Source of the DNA: Taxillus chinensis | Taxonomy: Eukaryota > Streptophyta > Magnoliopsida > Santalales > Loranthaceae | Assembly: GCA_023512835.1 (NCBI GenBank) | Contig: CM042088.1 | Span: forward strand, 42,672,771-42,736,770 | Direction of reading: 5' to 3' | Length of the DNA: 64,000 bases | Shown: one piece after another, positions 49,701-60,623 of the stretch | How positions within the stretch are numbered: position 1 is the stretch's first letter | Layout of the letters: each line of letters starts with the position of its first letter | The notes under the pieces: generated by a model | What the model saw: the letters and a program-made list of their open reading frames with translations, nothing else | The model's database searches: none | Told to the model about the DNA's origin: nothing | Position numbers and translations under genes: made by a program

Positions 49701-50935
49701 TTTTGTCTCCTCCAGCTGAGACCACTGAGCCTATTGATGATCATTCGGCAATACCTCCCAGTAGTGAGAAGAAGGCTAGAGACTTGCCGTCTTCCAGACC
49801 CCTGAAGCCCCCATCCAGGTCTGATGATCCAACAAGAGTTGGTCCTAAACGCAGCCCTTCAGATCGTCAAGAAGAAATGGCTGCAAGGAAGAAAAAGAAA
49901 CTTAGTGATCTGAAGTCACTGGCGGCCGAGAAGAAGGCGGCTCTGACTGTGGCTCCAGAAGCCTCGCGAGTTGAGGGGAAAGAGTCATTGGCACCAACTC
50001 CAGGGAGGCCAACTAAACTAAGTTCTAGCAAGAAATTGGAACCGCCTCCAAGGCGACAAGAACCCACGATGCTGGTAATGAAATTTCCAGCTGAGACGTC
50101 ACTTCCATCGGCTATGGGCTTGAAGGCAAGGTTTGCTCGTTATGGGCCATTGGATCACTCTGCCACCCGTGTTTTCTGGAAGAGCAATACTTGCCGGGTG
50201 GTGTTCAAGTTCAAAGAGGATGCACAAGCCGCATATAAATATGTTAGCGGGAACAATTCTGTCTTTGGCAACGTCTCTGTGAGGTACCACCTTCGCGAAG
50301 TGGACGTTCCGGCACCTGAACTAGCAGAACCCTGGAAGGGGGGGCGGGCAGAGGAAGCTTCTGGTGAGACCCTGCTGCCCAGGGACACTACTGAACCCGG
50401 GTCGTTGCCAGGGCTGCTGCCCCGGCCTACGCTACAACCGCCTTCCGTCCAGCTGAAATCCTGTCTGAAAAAATCTTCAGGTGAGGAGGCGGGGCCTGCT
50501 GCCACTGGCGGTAGAGCGCGTGTAAAATTCATGTTGGGTGGGGATGAAAGTAGTGGGAGGGAGAGGGAGCAATTGGTGGTGGGTGGTAATAGAAACAACA
50601 ACTTCAACAGCAGCGCTAGTTTTGGTGATGGGGCACTCTCCTCTACTTCTGTTGCAATGGATTTTAATAGTAAGACCTTTCAAAAGACCATTCCTTTGTC
50701 CGCGCATCCTCCTACTCTTCAATTCCCTCCTCAGTTTCCCAAAAGCACAAATAATTCGTATTACAACGTTGAAGCACCGTCCCCTGGTGTCTCCCTCTCC
50801 CACAATTTTAATGCTTCCCCGACGTTGCCCGGCATCGATATTTCAAAGGCGATGCTCGGCCTTCTAAATCGGTGCAATGAAGTTATCATCAACTTGAAGG
50901 ACAATCTGGGTCACCTCCCTTATCACCGCCTTTAA
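43712..50935 (+). CDS. PWWP-domain chromatin protein (PDP type), 1127 aa
   Basis: Two coding exons, 43712-44825 and 48666-50935, in phase (SR/A) over a 3.84-kb intron with donor GTATAT and acceptor TTTCAG. The start MISVMN is the usual N-terminus of this plant family. The PWWP domain spans about residues 155-220 (VGDMVWGKVKSHPWWPGHIF, then VAFYGDSSYGWFDPAEL), so the SHPWWPG core that gives the domain its fold is intact. A long charged region with KKKRKK-type nuclear signals follows, then an RRM-like domain at about 837-917 (MLVMKFPAETSLPSAMGLKA to VSVRYHLREVD) and a C-terminal LLNRCNEVIINLKDNLGHL helix. In Arabidopsis such PDP proteins work with FVE/MSI5 in Polycomb-linked histone methylation and flowering control; the same role is inferred here. 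Confidence 0.92.
45275..45960. mobile_element. Transposon-like insert in the PWWP intron
   Basis: The segment opens with ATAGTTATTAAAGGCGCAAG followed by GGTGCACC, AAGTCGCAAGGTGC and AAGGCGCGCCTT, a GCGC-palindrome pattern that recurs in plant non-autonomous DNA elements and resembles the ends of the element at 37041. A GAGA-rich, GC-richer stretch runs to about 45935. The matching right inverted end was not found, so limits are approximate and the copy may be truncated. Confidence 0.45.
48021..48260. repeat. Two-copy tandem repeat, about 134 bp, in the PWWP intron
   Basis: A block with CTTAGTTATATGAA, ATAGTTGCACATGAAAATCC and GTGCTTGGCT appears at about 48021-48140 and again at about 48155-48260, with several substitutions and indels. 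A local duplication in the intron; no function is suggested. Confidence 0.75.
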
Positions 50936-51840
50936 TCCCCCGATTCCTTGCTGTGCTGCCCGGGAGGCCTCCATTGCCGGCCAGGCAGGAAACGCAATGG
51001 CGGGGCAAGAGACGTTCTTTGGCCCAGAAGGAATTAAGGAATTGTGTCATATTGACAAAAGCGGCTCAACAGGACTTGCTTTTTTTTTTTTTTTTTTTTT
51101 TGGTTGAGTTTGGGAATTGGGATGGGAAGTTATATGTAATTTCAAAATGCAAATGGTGTACTATCTGACATTGTACGTGCCATCTCGTCTCCTTTTTGTC
51201 ATGCCTCTTTTTTTTTTTTTTTTTTAAATTTCTTTAATCTCTCTTCTTGTTGCCGTGTAAACAGCTCAGTAGTCAGTGCCTCTCATACCTAACCCTCGGA
51301 ATTTAATTTTATAATGATAGTTAAATTTGCATCTATGGCTATTCTCCGTTTTACCCTCTTATGTTCCTTCCGTTAATAATACTAATAATATTAATTTTTA
51401 AAAAAATTAAATGTGAACCGAAATGATATTGAAATTCTGGATATAATCATAATATCGTCAGTTACAGGCTTGCACGTTATGGGCATTTAATTCTTCCGAA
51501 TTGGGCTTATTTGGGGGGGTTTGGTCCTTTTTTCCATCTTTGGCGCAATCACCCGAATTATGCCTGATATTTATTTCGTTCTGAGATTATATATTGAGTT
51601 CTTGCCAGACAGTTTCATTTTGACCACTGAAACCTTTATTGAATATGCTCATCATTTCAATCATTGGGGCTTAATTCGTTATATGTTTTTATATGTGTAT
51701 ATATATATATATATCTATCGAATATCACCAGCCACTTCTTAATTCGTTGTATGCTAAATGTTTTATTTTTAAATTAAAAAAAAAAAAAACAAAAGAAAGT
51801 AAAGAATAGATGGTGTGAAAATACAGTAGCTATCTCAAGA
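50936..51840. other. 3' flank of the PWWP gene and intergenic region
   Basis: Begins with the presumed 3' UTR of the PWWP gene, including T runs of about 22 and 17 bases near 51080 and 51210. The rest is AT-rich, with a short TA run near 51700 and an A run near 51778. No gene is supported. Confidence 0.45.
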
Positions 51841-51846
51841 GTCAAG

Positions 51847-51877
51847 ACGCGTCCCAAACCATTCATTCCCATAAATA
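51847..51877 (+). promoter_or_regulatory. CGCG-box and TATA-like element of the SRC2 gene
   Basis: ACGCGT at 51847-51852 fits the CGCG core bound by CAMTA calmodulin-binding factors, which drive cold-responsive genes in Arabidopsis. ATAAATA at 51871-51877 lies about 195 bases before the ATG and fits a TATA box with a long CT-rich leader. Sequence match only; binding is inference, though SRC2 genes are known as cold-responsive. Confidence 0.4.
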
Positions 51878-51932
51878 ACGCCATACTATTACTAGTTACT
51901 ACCCTCCATCTCTCTCTCTCTCTCTGTCTGTC

Positions 51933-51983
51933 ACAACGCGGTTATACATACATTTTACCACAACGCGGTTATACATTTTTACA
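51933..51983 (+). repeat. Short tandem repeat in the SRC2 leader
   Basis: ACAACGCGGTTATACAT is present twice (about 51933 and 51960), each followed by a T-rich stretch and TTTAC or TTTTTAC. The captured SRC2 fragment at 37232-37676 has a single copy of this unit. Confidence 0.8.
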
Positions 51984-52070
51984 ACAAACGTTCTATAATT
52001 TATTTTCTTTTTTATCTCCTCCAACAATCCCTAAAACGCTCGCCCTCCCTCCCTCTGATTTTCATTAATC

Positions 52071-52889
52071 ATGGAGTTCATTCCTCTGGAGATCAATGCC
52101 ATGCACGCCAAGGACGTGAAGAACGTGAACGTCCTGTTCAAGATGGACGTGTACGCCGTCGTTTCCATCTCCGGCGACCCTCGCACCCGACAGCTTGTCA
52201 AGACCGACAAGCACGCCGGCACCAAACCCAAGTGGAATGCCCTCTCCTTAAAATTCAACCTCGACGCTGCCGCCCCCCACACCCGCCTCACCCTCGACGT
52301 CTACCTCCGCGCCCAGCGCCGAGTCCTCGGCGACCGCGACATCGGCTCCGTCCACGTCCCCGTCAAGGAGCTCCTCGAGACCAACACCCCCGACAACAAA
52401 GTCAACCAGCTCGCCAGCTATCAGGTCCGCACCACCACCGGCAAGCCCCGTGGCATCCTCAGCTTCTGGTACACCGTCGGCGAGAAGTTCAAGGCCGATC
52501 CCCAGTACCCCTACCCCGCCATGGAGGCCCCCACCGCCGCCGACATCGTCATGGCGTATCCGCCTCCCGTTCAGGCGTATCCACAGTATCCGCCGCCGCC
52601 TCAGCAGCAGGTTTACCCGCCGCCGCCGGCTGGTTACCCGGCCGGTGGATACGGGTACCCGCTGCCTCAGCAGCCGTATCCGCCGCAGGTCGGGTACGCG
52701 CCCCCACCCGGATACGGGTATCCGCATCCTGGATACGGGTACCAGCAGCAGCCGGGCCCGGAGGAGCAGCAGACGCAAAAGAAGGGGAAATTTGGTGGAA
52801 TGGGTCTCGGGCTTGGAGCTGGACTGCTGGGCGGGTTGTTAATTGGAGATATGGTATCGGATATGGGCGAAGATGGGCTTGACTTTTAA
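52071..52889 (+). CDS. SRC2: SRC2-type C2-domain protein, 272 aa
   Basis: Single exon of 272 codons. Residues 1 to about 125 form a C2 domain (MEFIPLEINAMHAKDVKNVN, then SGDPRTRQLVKTDK, KPKWNALSLKFNLD and LTLDVYL). Residues about 160-245 are a Tyr/Pro/Gly-rich low-complexity region with YPPPP and GYGYP repeats, and a Gly-rich hydrophobic tail (GLGLGAGLLGGLLIG) ends the protein, as in soybean and Arabidopsis SRC2 (regulated by cold). Those proteins associate with membranes, traffic to protein-storage vacuoles and, in Arabidopsis, enhance Ca2+-dependent RbohF activity; this is family knowledge. GC content is far above the surroundings, normal for this coding sequence. A decayed, inverted relative of its 5' end sits in a transposon at 37232-37676. 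Confidence 0.93.
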   Translation: MEFIPLEINAMHAKDVKNVNVLFKMDVYAVVSISGDPRTRQLVKTDKHAGTKPKWNALSLKFNLDAAAPHTRLTLDVYLRAQRRVLGDRDIGSVHVPVKELLETNTPDNKVNQLASYQVRTTTGKPRGILSFWYTVGEKFKADPQYPYPAMEAPTAADIVMAYPPPVQAYPQYPPPPQQQVYPPPPAGYPAGGYGYPLPQQPYPPQVGYAPPPGYGYPHPGYGYQQQPGPEEQQTQKKGKFGGMGLGLGAGLLGGLLIGDMVSDMGEDGLDF

Positions 52890-54640
52890 CTTACAAAAAC
52901 TTAAGGCATCTTATTATCTCCAATGACAGGGGTACTACTTTCTGTCATATTATAACCAAGAGACCATCTCTTCTCCTCTAATTATAATAATATATACACA
53001 TTCATTTTATCTATTTATTTTAAAAAATAGAGATTATTTACAATTTAGAAAACAAATGTGCTTGTTGGATGTGAATTGGGTGGAGATCAAGGAGAAATGA
53101 ACAGATGAGAAGGAATGAGATTTCTTTCCTTTGACTAGGTAAATATGCACAAGTATTTTTTTTGGATCACTTGCTTGGGGTTAATTCTTTTTTTAATACT
53201 TTATAATGCTCAAGTAAAGAGTCGATTGAAAGACCTCAAATGTTCAAATAATTACACCACCAAAAAGTTGTGAGAGTTACCAAATTTTACTCTATCACAT
53301 CAAATTCCTCACTGTTTTTAGGTAGCTTAGTACCATGACTATATGTCTAACTCTTTAAGAACACTTAACAAATATAAAATATAATCTACTAATCGATCTT
53401 GTTAAGGTAATAACAGCTAGATTTAGTGGGAGTATCTCATATAAAAATGGCACATAATAAACGCAAAGTATTAGTATACAAATGTTAGGTAATTTCATGA
53501 GAACCACAATTGGTATTAAAGCTTAGTTTACCACTAATCTATAATAAAAAGGTATCCTATTACCAATCATGTTGACAACATCAAATGATAAAGCTTTTAG
53601 GTTCACCATAACAAAGCTTAACAATTTGATGTCTTAAACAATTGATTTTAAATTATTACATATTTTTATTAAAATAAAATTAAATGCATCACTTGTACAT
53701 GTTAATGGGTGTTTAAATACTTAGGAGTGGGCCTCCACTTTGAGCTAGAGCTCTTAGGCCTCACACACCTAGGAGGCATTGGCCTTGCTAGCCCAACAAT
53801 CACCCTAAAGCATGTTAGTTTTATTAATTTTTTCAAAAAAACTTTCTTTTAGCATGCATGTAATTTTCAAACTTGTAATTGCTATACTACTTGTTGGGTT
53901 CACAAAAACTATTCTACCAAAATCTTAAGTTACTAGTAGAGTTTATGTTCCTCAATTTTCTATAAAGGTTGATCAGTTTTTTACTTTTCAACAGGTGAAA
54001 GGTCACGAGGGATCAAATTCATCCTTAATAAGTTGATAATGTAAGAGTAATTTTCTCACATAATAATTGACATTTCACATGTTAATGAAAGGTCATTCCG
54101 AAAATAAAAAAAATCAATTGTATTCAAATGAATTATATTTTTTAAAATTAAAATTAAAAGAAACCATATAATAAAAAAATAGTATAATGACTTAAAGTAA
54201 ATTTTATAAAACTTGAACATAAAACTATTTGATTTTTCAGAAAAACAAAATAAAACTGGTTAATCTCAATTCCACTTTTAGAATTTTTTTCTTCGATTTA
54301 TTGATCAAGTTATGAATCGATATAACAGTAAACAATTACATTATAAAAATCATAAACCATAGCAAAACTAGTATATCCTCAGGCTTTGCACAACAATCCG
54401 TAATAAAATATAAATCATGATAATTAAAAAGTCAGATTTTCATCAAAAACTCATAAGTTCGTTCCTTTTAAAAAACCAACAACTATAACAAAACCCAACA
54501 CTTAACTTTGTGTTTAACTTTAGCCCTTAACTTTGCGTTTGTTATACAAACAACGTGATAATGGATTTGATATTTACTCTGATACTTTATATTATTTTTA
54601 TATCAAAACAAAACCCAACACTTCACGTAACACGTAAGAG
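52890..54640. other. Intergenic region between SRC2 and ATG18a-like genes
   Basis: 3' flank of SRC2 followed by AT-rich DNA with no ORF of note on either strand and no recognised element. The last 100 bases, after about 54640, become GC-richer and form the leader of the ATG18a-like gene. Confidence 0.5.
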
Positions 54641-54760
54641 AAGGTAGCTCTGCTGGCCTGACGCCGCCGGAAAGCCTTCTCTTCCCACGCACCATCGTCG
54701 TCTCCACCTCTCCAAAACCCTAACCCAAACCAAGATTTTCCGAAGCCCCTCCATTCTTCC

Positions 54761-57700
54761 ATGGCACCAAGCCCTTTCGAGCCCCAGGCCCTAGCCCCTC
54801 ACGAGGACGGAGACCCCAAATCCGACCCCTCTTTCGCCATCTCGCCGTTCACCCGAAACCCTATCCCCACCGCCCCCGATCTGCTTCACGTCGCCTTCAA
54901 CCAGGACTCCTCCTGCTTCTCCGCCGCTACCTCCCACGGATTCCGTACCTACAGCACCGATCCCTTCCGGGAAGTCTTCCGCCGCGACTTTTTCGACGCC
55001 TCCGCCTCCGCCGGAACCGGCGGACGAGGTATCGGAATCGTCGCTATGTTGTTCCGGTCCAATATCATGGCCCTCGTCGGCGGCGGCGCCGTTCCGCAGT
55101 ACCCGAGGAATAAAGTCATGATCTGGAACGACTTCGAGTCGAGGTGCATGGGGGAGCTGTCGTTCCGGTCCGAGGTCAAGGGGGTCCGGATCCGGCGTGA
55201 TCGCATTGTGGTGATTCTTCAGCAGAAGCTGCTGGTCTACAATTTTGATGACCTGAGATTGCTTCACCAGATTGAGACGTTCGTGAACCCCAAGGGGCTG
55301 TGCGAGATTTCCCACGTGTCCGGATCGCTTGTTTTGGTGTGCCTAGGGTTGCAAAAGGGTCAGGTGAGAGTGGAGGATTATGGGTCTAAGAGGACCAAGT
55401 TCATACCGGCTCATGATTCGCGAATCGTGTGCTTTGCGCTGACGCAGGATGGTCGGCTGCTCGCCACGGCAAGCAGTAAAGGGACCTTGATTAGGATTTT
55501 CAATTCTTTGGATGGGTCACTGCTTCAAGAGGTTTGTTGTTTGTTTTATTGTTTGGGGTTTAATTATTGCATTTCATGGTTGGTTTTTCTTATACCCTGG
55601 GTAGTTTAGTGAAGTAGCTGCTGTTTCTCTTTAGGCGTGATTGTTTGTTTGCTAGTGATCGCTAGTGTGTCAGTTACGGCATTTTTACTTTGTGCACTTA
55701 TCTTTGGCTTGCATTTCGTTCTATATAGGGGTTTAACCAGGGATAATGCTTTGTTGCTCTCGTGAATGCCATTTTGGTTTTCATCTTATGCTCAAAATCT
55801 TGAAAAACAGGGATGGCATTCCGGTTACTTTATTTTAACTTCGAATTACATTAAAACCTTACCAGAATGTTGCCGCAGATAATATAGTTATTATATACCA
55901 AAATTCTTACCAGAATTTTGGTATATGAAGTTATTAACAATGCAAACTAAGCAGTGAACACCAAAGATAGGGAGTGTTTTTTAGTTAGAAAAAAATAATG
56001 AAAGAATGACTTTCGAAATGCTAGATTATAAAACACTTCCCATAATCTTATGAAAAAGAAATTAAGAGAATTTTTGCTTCTATCAATGCCCATACTTCAT
56101 ATGCTTAGAACAATTAAGAACAAAAGCATGGCATGATAGGTTTGGTTAGTAGAGTTGCCTTTATGGTTAGCAGTTCTTGTTTTTGAGCTCTCTTTACTAA
56201 TATGCTTATCTGGGTGGACTGTCTTATTGTATGACGATTCAACTGATTTCTATTTGCGCTCTTCAAAGAACACTTGTAAATTTCAGCTGACGTGAGATTT
56301 GGAGAAACATACCTTATTTACTTTTAATGGACAAAATGTTATGCGGCTAGAAGTTTTCTTTAAAAAATATTCTTGTGGCTACTGGCTACTGATGTGGTGA
56401 GCATTAATCCTGGATGTTTTCAGCCTTTTTTTTTACATGTCTACGTTACTAACTTACATAGTCATCAAAATTATATGTGATAAGAGTCTGATGGCTGCAC
56501 ATGTAGCATTTTCAAAGGATTGAGATATGGTACAATTTTTATATAATCAATGTAGGTGAGACGAGGTGCACATAGAGCTGAAATTTACAGCCTTGCTTTC
56601 TCTTCTACTGCCCAATGGTTGGCTGTGTCAAGTGACAAGGGAACAGTCCATGTCTTCAATCTTAAGGTTGATTCTGGTTCATTGGGGAATGACAGGTCCC
56701 GCATCACCCTGGAAAGAAATCTTTCTGCTTCATCATCCATTATGTCTTTCTCCTTTTTCAGAGGTACCTTGTGTATACTTTTTACTATATGTTGGTGTGG
56801 GAATTTCTATGTTTCTATTTAAATTATCCTATGGGCGATCACATAAAACTAGGCTTGGCTGGGAAAGATGATTCTGTCCAAATTCTGAAATGGTTTATTC
56901 AGATAAAAATAAATAAATACAGTAATACCTAAAATATTATATATACAGGATTATGTAGCAATTTTTTTAAAGATATAGTGATCCTCAACCTTAAAATATT
57001 TCCAATGATCTTGGAACCAATTTTTGGAAAGATTTTAGAAACTAATTTTTTTTCCAAGCCATCTATATGCTGGCAAGAAAACATTGGGTTTTGTTACCAT
57101 AACTGTTTGATTAGTACAGACCGCAAAGGCGTTATGGACAAAATCTTTAGCAATCAAGTATTGTGAATGGCACTCTCAAAGTCCTCTCAGGTTCATACCT
57201 TGCAGGTGTTCTGCCAAAGTATCTTGGATCAGAATGGTCAGTGGCTCAATTTCGCTTGCATGAAGGGATTCAATACATTGTAGCTTTTGGGCACCAAAGG
57301 AATACTATCTTGATTCTAGGGATGGATGGAAGGTAACAGAAAATTTGGAAAGTAACTTTATTTCCTGAGTTATAAATAATGCTAACGCGTGTTTCTTTCA
57401 TTGTTGGTGGTAGTGTTATTAGAAAAAAAAAATCATTAATATTGAATTGTGAATTGGGCTTATGCATTTAAACTTCAAACAGGAGCAAAACGTTTATCAA
57501 TTAAAAGCCGTAGCTCATTAGGAATTTGTTTTAGTATTTTGCCAAAATTCCCTATCAACTGGGCTTGAACTGTACTTCTGCTTCTGTTTCTTCCAAACCG
57601 CCAATGGAGCCCCGTGTTCAATATTGTAATATCAGAATTTTATAAATGCCAGTCCATTTTCCTGTATTGAAATCTAAACCATATCATTGGATGATAGTTT

Positions 57701-57848
57701 GATGACTTTTTAGAGCTCTTGAGTGCAAATGCAATCATAGAAGCGACTCTTTTGTTCTGCAGCTTCCATAGGTGCCAGTTCAATCCGGATCTCGGTGGGG
57801 ATATGAAGCAACTGGAACACTACAATTTCCTGAAGAGTGAAGAAAAGT

Positions 57849-57853
<5 letters not shown>
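54761..57853 (+). CDS. ATG18A: ATG18a-like autophagy PROPPIN (WD40), 398 aa
   Basis: Four coding exons, 54761-55531, 56556-56763, 57206-57332 and 57763-57853, all in phase. The protein is a seven-bladed WD40 [85 protein letters not shown], then [20 protein letters not shown], which contains the paired-arginine RRG site (about residues 258-261) that binds PI3P and PI(3,5)P2, and [19 protein letters not shown] near the end. Family members recruit ATG2 and support phagophore growth during starvation and stress. The sequence is closest, from memory, to plant ATG18a. The N-terminus is short, Pro-rich and disordered. The TGA stop abuts a TA microsatellite, so the 3' UTR begins with a simple repeat. 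No damage was seen. Confidence 0.92.

Positions 57854-57907
<54 letters not shown>
57853..57907. repeat. (AT)n microsatellite directly after the ATG18a-like stop codon
   Basis: About 27 AT repeats starting with the last base of the TGA stop. Length change here would alter the 3' UTR but not the protein. Confidence 0.9.
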
Positions 57908-57908
<1 letters not shown>

Positions 57909-58300
57909 ACATTGAATGGAGATGTAATTATCAGATTCAAGGCTAGCACTTTTGTGGTTGGCTGTACATAATTATAATTATTGGTATTTTGTACGTAACA
58001 TAAAGAATCAATGCCCATGTTAACATGGAGTTGAAGTGCACGTGATTTTTAAAGTTGTCGCGTAACGAATCCCTAATAAATAAATAAATGCCCACATCCG
58101 ATATCCGGTTTATGCCAAGTCAGTGTAAAATGCGGATCAAATTCGTGATTAGCCACATTCCTCGTGAAATACAAACTCGTCTTTATAAAAATTATTTAAA
58201 ATATAGAAAATTAGAAATAATAATAATAAAAAAAAAAAGTATCTACAAGGACATGGCAACGAGACCTGAAAAAGGAAAAAAAAAAAGAAAAAAACATAAA

Positions 58301-58924
58301 CTAAGCTTTGGCCTCGGCCTGCTTGGCAGAAGCCGACGCCGACGATTTCTTGGGCAGCAGGACTGGGTTGATGTTGGGAAGCACTCCGCCGCTGGCGATG
58401 GTGACGCCCTGCAGCAGCCTCCCCAATTCATCGTCGTTTCGCACCGCCAGCAGCAGGTGCCGCGGGTTGATCCGGTTCTTCTTGTTGTCCATCGCCGCGT
58501 TACCCGCCAATTCCAACACCTGTTCAACGGACACATTCAGAAATCCCAAAAACAAAAAAAAAAAACACACACACACACATCCCAACCCCATTCTGCGGTT
58601 TCGAGATCCGAAATTGGGTCCCTAGAAACCGCATGATTAGAGAGGCGGAAGCGGATTCAATCAATCAACGTGAAGGATAACACAAAAAAAAAAAATGAGA
58701 AACCCTAACGCGACGAACCCGACCTCGGCGGCTAGGTACTCGAGGACGGCAGCGAGGTATATCGGGGCTCCGGTGCCGGTGCGCTGGGAGTAGCGGCCCT
58801 TCTTCAGGAAACGGGCGACGCGGGCCACGGGGAAGTGCAGGCCGGCCTTGACGGACTTGGAGACGGCCTTCTTCCTCGCACCGCCGGCTCCCTCGGCCAC
58901 CGCCGTCGCAGTCGGACCCTCCAT
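58301..58924 (-). CDS. Atypical intron-containing histone H2A, 139 aa
   Basis: Two exons, 58924-58724 and 58519-58301, meet in phase at the usual plant H2A intron site ([13 protein letters not shown]). The histone fold is complete: [56 protein letters not shown] and [20 protein letters not shown]. The pattern [13 protein letters not shown] and [10 protein letters not shown] is closer to the H2A.W group than to replication H2A. However, the tail ([14 protein letters not shown]) lacks the KSPKK motif that defines H2A.W and the SQEF motif of H2A.X, and several near-invariant positions differ: FPVAR for FPVGR and [15 protein letters not shown] for NAARDNKK.RI.PRH. It may be an H2A.M-like or lineage-specific variant. 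It acts in nucleosomes, with H2B as partner. Confidence 0.88.
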
Positions 58925-59037
58925 CGGTCGGAATCGGGGAAATGGTACGGGGAAGGCGAAACGCTGCGTTTTCGATGGAGATGGGATGGGATGGTGGATT
59001 TGAATAGCAGGGATTGGAAGGGAGGCGGGCGTGATAT

Positions 59038-59040
59038 ATA

Positions 59041-59098
<58 letters not shown>
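59038..59098. repeat. (TA)n microsatellite upstream of the H2A gene
   Basis: Nearly pure TA over about 60 bases, some 115 bases before the H2A ATG on its minus strand, so within its promoter or leader. The DNA beyond it to 59510 is AT-rich with no gene. Confidence 0.9.
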
Positions 59099-59101
<3 letters not shown>

Positions 59102-59510
59102 ACCGATCTTTCAGATTAGAATTTAATCAAAATCGTTGGTTGGATGCATTATTTAATGAAAACTTCTATATACAGTTACATTTCAATTCATTTATATTTT
59201 TAATTAAAATAATATTATTAAATAAAAAAAATAAAAAAATTGTAATACAGTTCATATTTTTTGGAAGATTCCACATAACATTACTCATTTATTATTATTA
59301 TTATTATTATTCATTGGGGTGGCCTATTGAGTTACGGGTATATCAAAGGAAAGATGGGAGGACAAAAGTTGCTTTTGATTTTTAGTTTTCCCCGAACAAG
59401 ATTTTCTTTGACCTTCACCTTATCTTTACAGCAGTATATGTGGAATTTGATTGGAAAAAGAAAAAAAAACACAAATACCATAATTTACTGAAAAACTTTT
59501 TCATTATCTA

Positions 59511-60157
59511 CAGGGCCGGCCCTGGTGTTTGGGTGGCCCTAAGCGAAGTTTTCGAATGGGGCCCTAAGAAGCTGTGTTACCTTGCCGAGTTGCCGTTTAA
59601 TTCTACAGACTGCAGAGCCGTCAGCCGTGGACGGTGGATCCGTCTAGCGTCACCATGGCGTGGACAGTGGACTGCGTGCTCGCGGGCGGCGGGTCGCGAC
59701 GTCGCGTGGACCGTGGACGGTGGATTCGTCCGTCTGGCGTCGAGGTGAGAGAGGGACCGAGGGAGAGGTGGTCGCAGATTCGTCGGCGTCGAGGCGACAC
59801 ACGAGGGAGAGGCATCGCCGCGTCGGCGTCGAGGCGAGGGAGAGGCGTCGACGGTCGATCCGTCCGTCGAGGGCTCGAGGCCGAGGGAGAGGCGAACTGC
59901 GGTGCCGATCTGTCGAGGTGAGACTGCGAGGGGGGCCTCCGATTGTTCGTTGGAGGCGTGCGGCTGAGGGAGACGCTGACTGCGTGACGCAAGAGAAGAG
60001 ATGAGGCGAGAAAGGGCCAGGGCCAGCGTTGATTTCCTCTCACGCGGACTAGGGCCTCGGCTCAAAAAGAAAGAGCTGCAAAATTTTGGGGCCACAAAAA
60101 ATCGGGGACCTCAATCGACCGCCTTAGGCTGCAAAAGCCTAGGGCCGGCCGGCCCTG
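59511..60157. mobile_element. GC-rich hAT-like non-autonomous element, 647 bp
   Basis: Starts CAGGGCCGGCCCTGG and ends GGCCGGCCGGCCCTG, and is flanked by a perfect 8-bp duplication ATTATCTA (59503-59510 and 60158-60165), the hAT signature. CAGGGCCGGCCCTG ends are common in plant non-autonomous hAT families. The interior is far richer in GC than the window, with CGTGGACGGTGGAT repeated about 86 bases apart and many GTCGAGGCG(A) units. Long ORFs on both strands inside it are composition effects, not transposase. The perfect duplication suggests a fairly recent insertion. Confidence 0.9.
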
Positions 60158-60165
60158 ATTATCTA

Positions 60166-60623
60166 TAGGCAAAATCATATGATATGGTAGAAGGAAGAAA
60201 CAAAATTTACTATCAACTTGATATTACTTTATTTTAATTTGATGTCTACAATTTAAGACCCCCCCAATAATTTGAATTTAATACCACCTTATGAAAACCT
60301 CACTTTTATCTCACAATAAGAACCCATAATCTGGTGCTTCTCAATCTAACACCTTGTGACTCCAGAACCACCACCCAGTCCATGGCTCCAGGATCTGCAA
60401 AGCAGTTGAGGCGGCAAGCCGGCTCCGTCGGGGCAGCTTTGTTAGGCAGTACGGAGGAGGCAAGTGGTCTTTTGCCAAGCAGAGAGGAAGTGAGGCAGCA
60501 AAGAAGAGAAACCAAACCCCTGCATCACAGCACAGCGCGATTTTAACTGAGTCTCCTTGCGTTGCGTGGCCAAATCATAACAGTTTTTGGGGTTCCACAT
60601 CACAGACAGGAGAATTTCACAAA
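60166..60623. other. 3' flank of the RecQsim-like gene
   Basis: AT-rich near the hAT element, then mixed sequence that is likely the 3' UTR of the minus-strand RecQsim-like gene. Short overlapping ORFs at 60306-60642 on both strands show no recognisable domain. Confidence 0.4.

Noticed and set aside
52248..52778. Open frames antisense and out of frame to SRC2
   Set aside because: GC-rich coding sequence with strong third-position bias makes shadow ORFs; only the 272-codon frame shows the C2 domain and the known tail.
59577..60095. Long GC-rich ORFs on both strands (up to about 170 codons)
   Set aside because: They lie wholly within the hAT-like element bounded by target duplications, overlap in opposite frames, and encode Arg/Pro/Ser-rich low-complexity sequence without any transposase motif.
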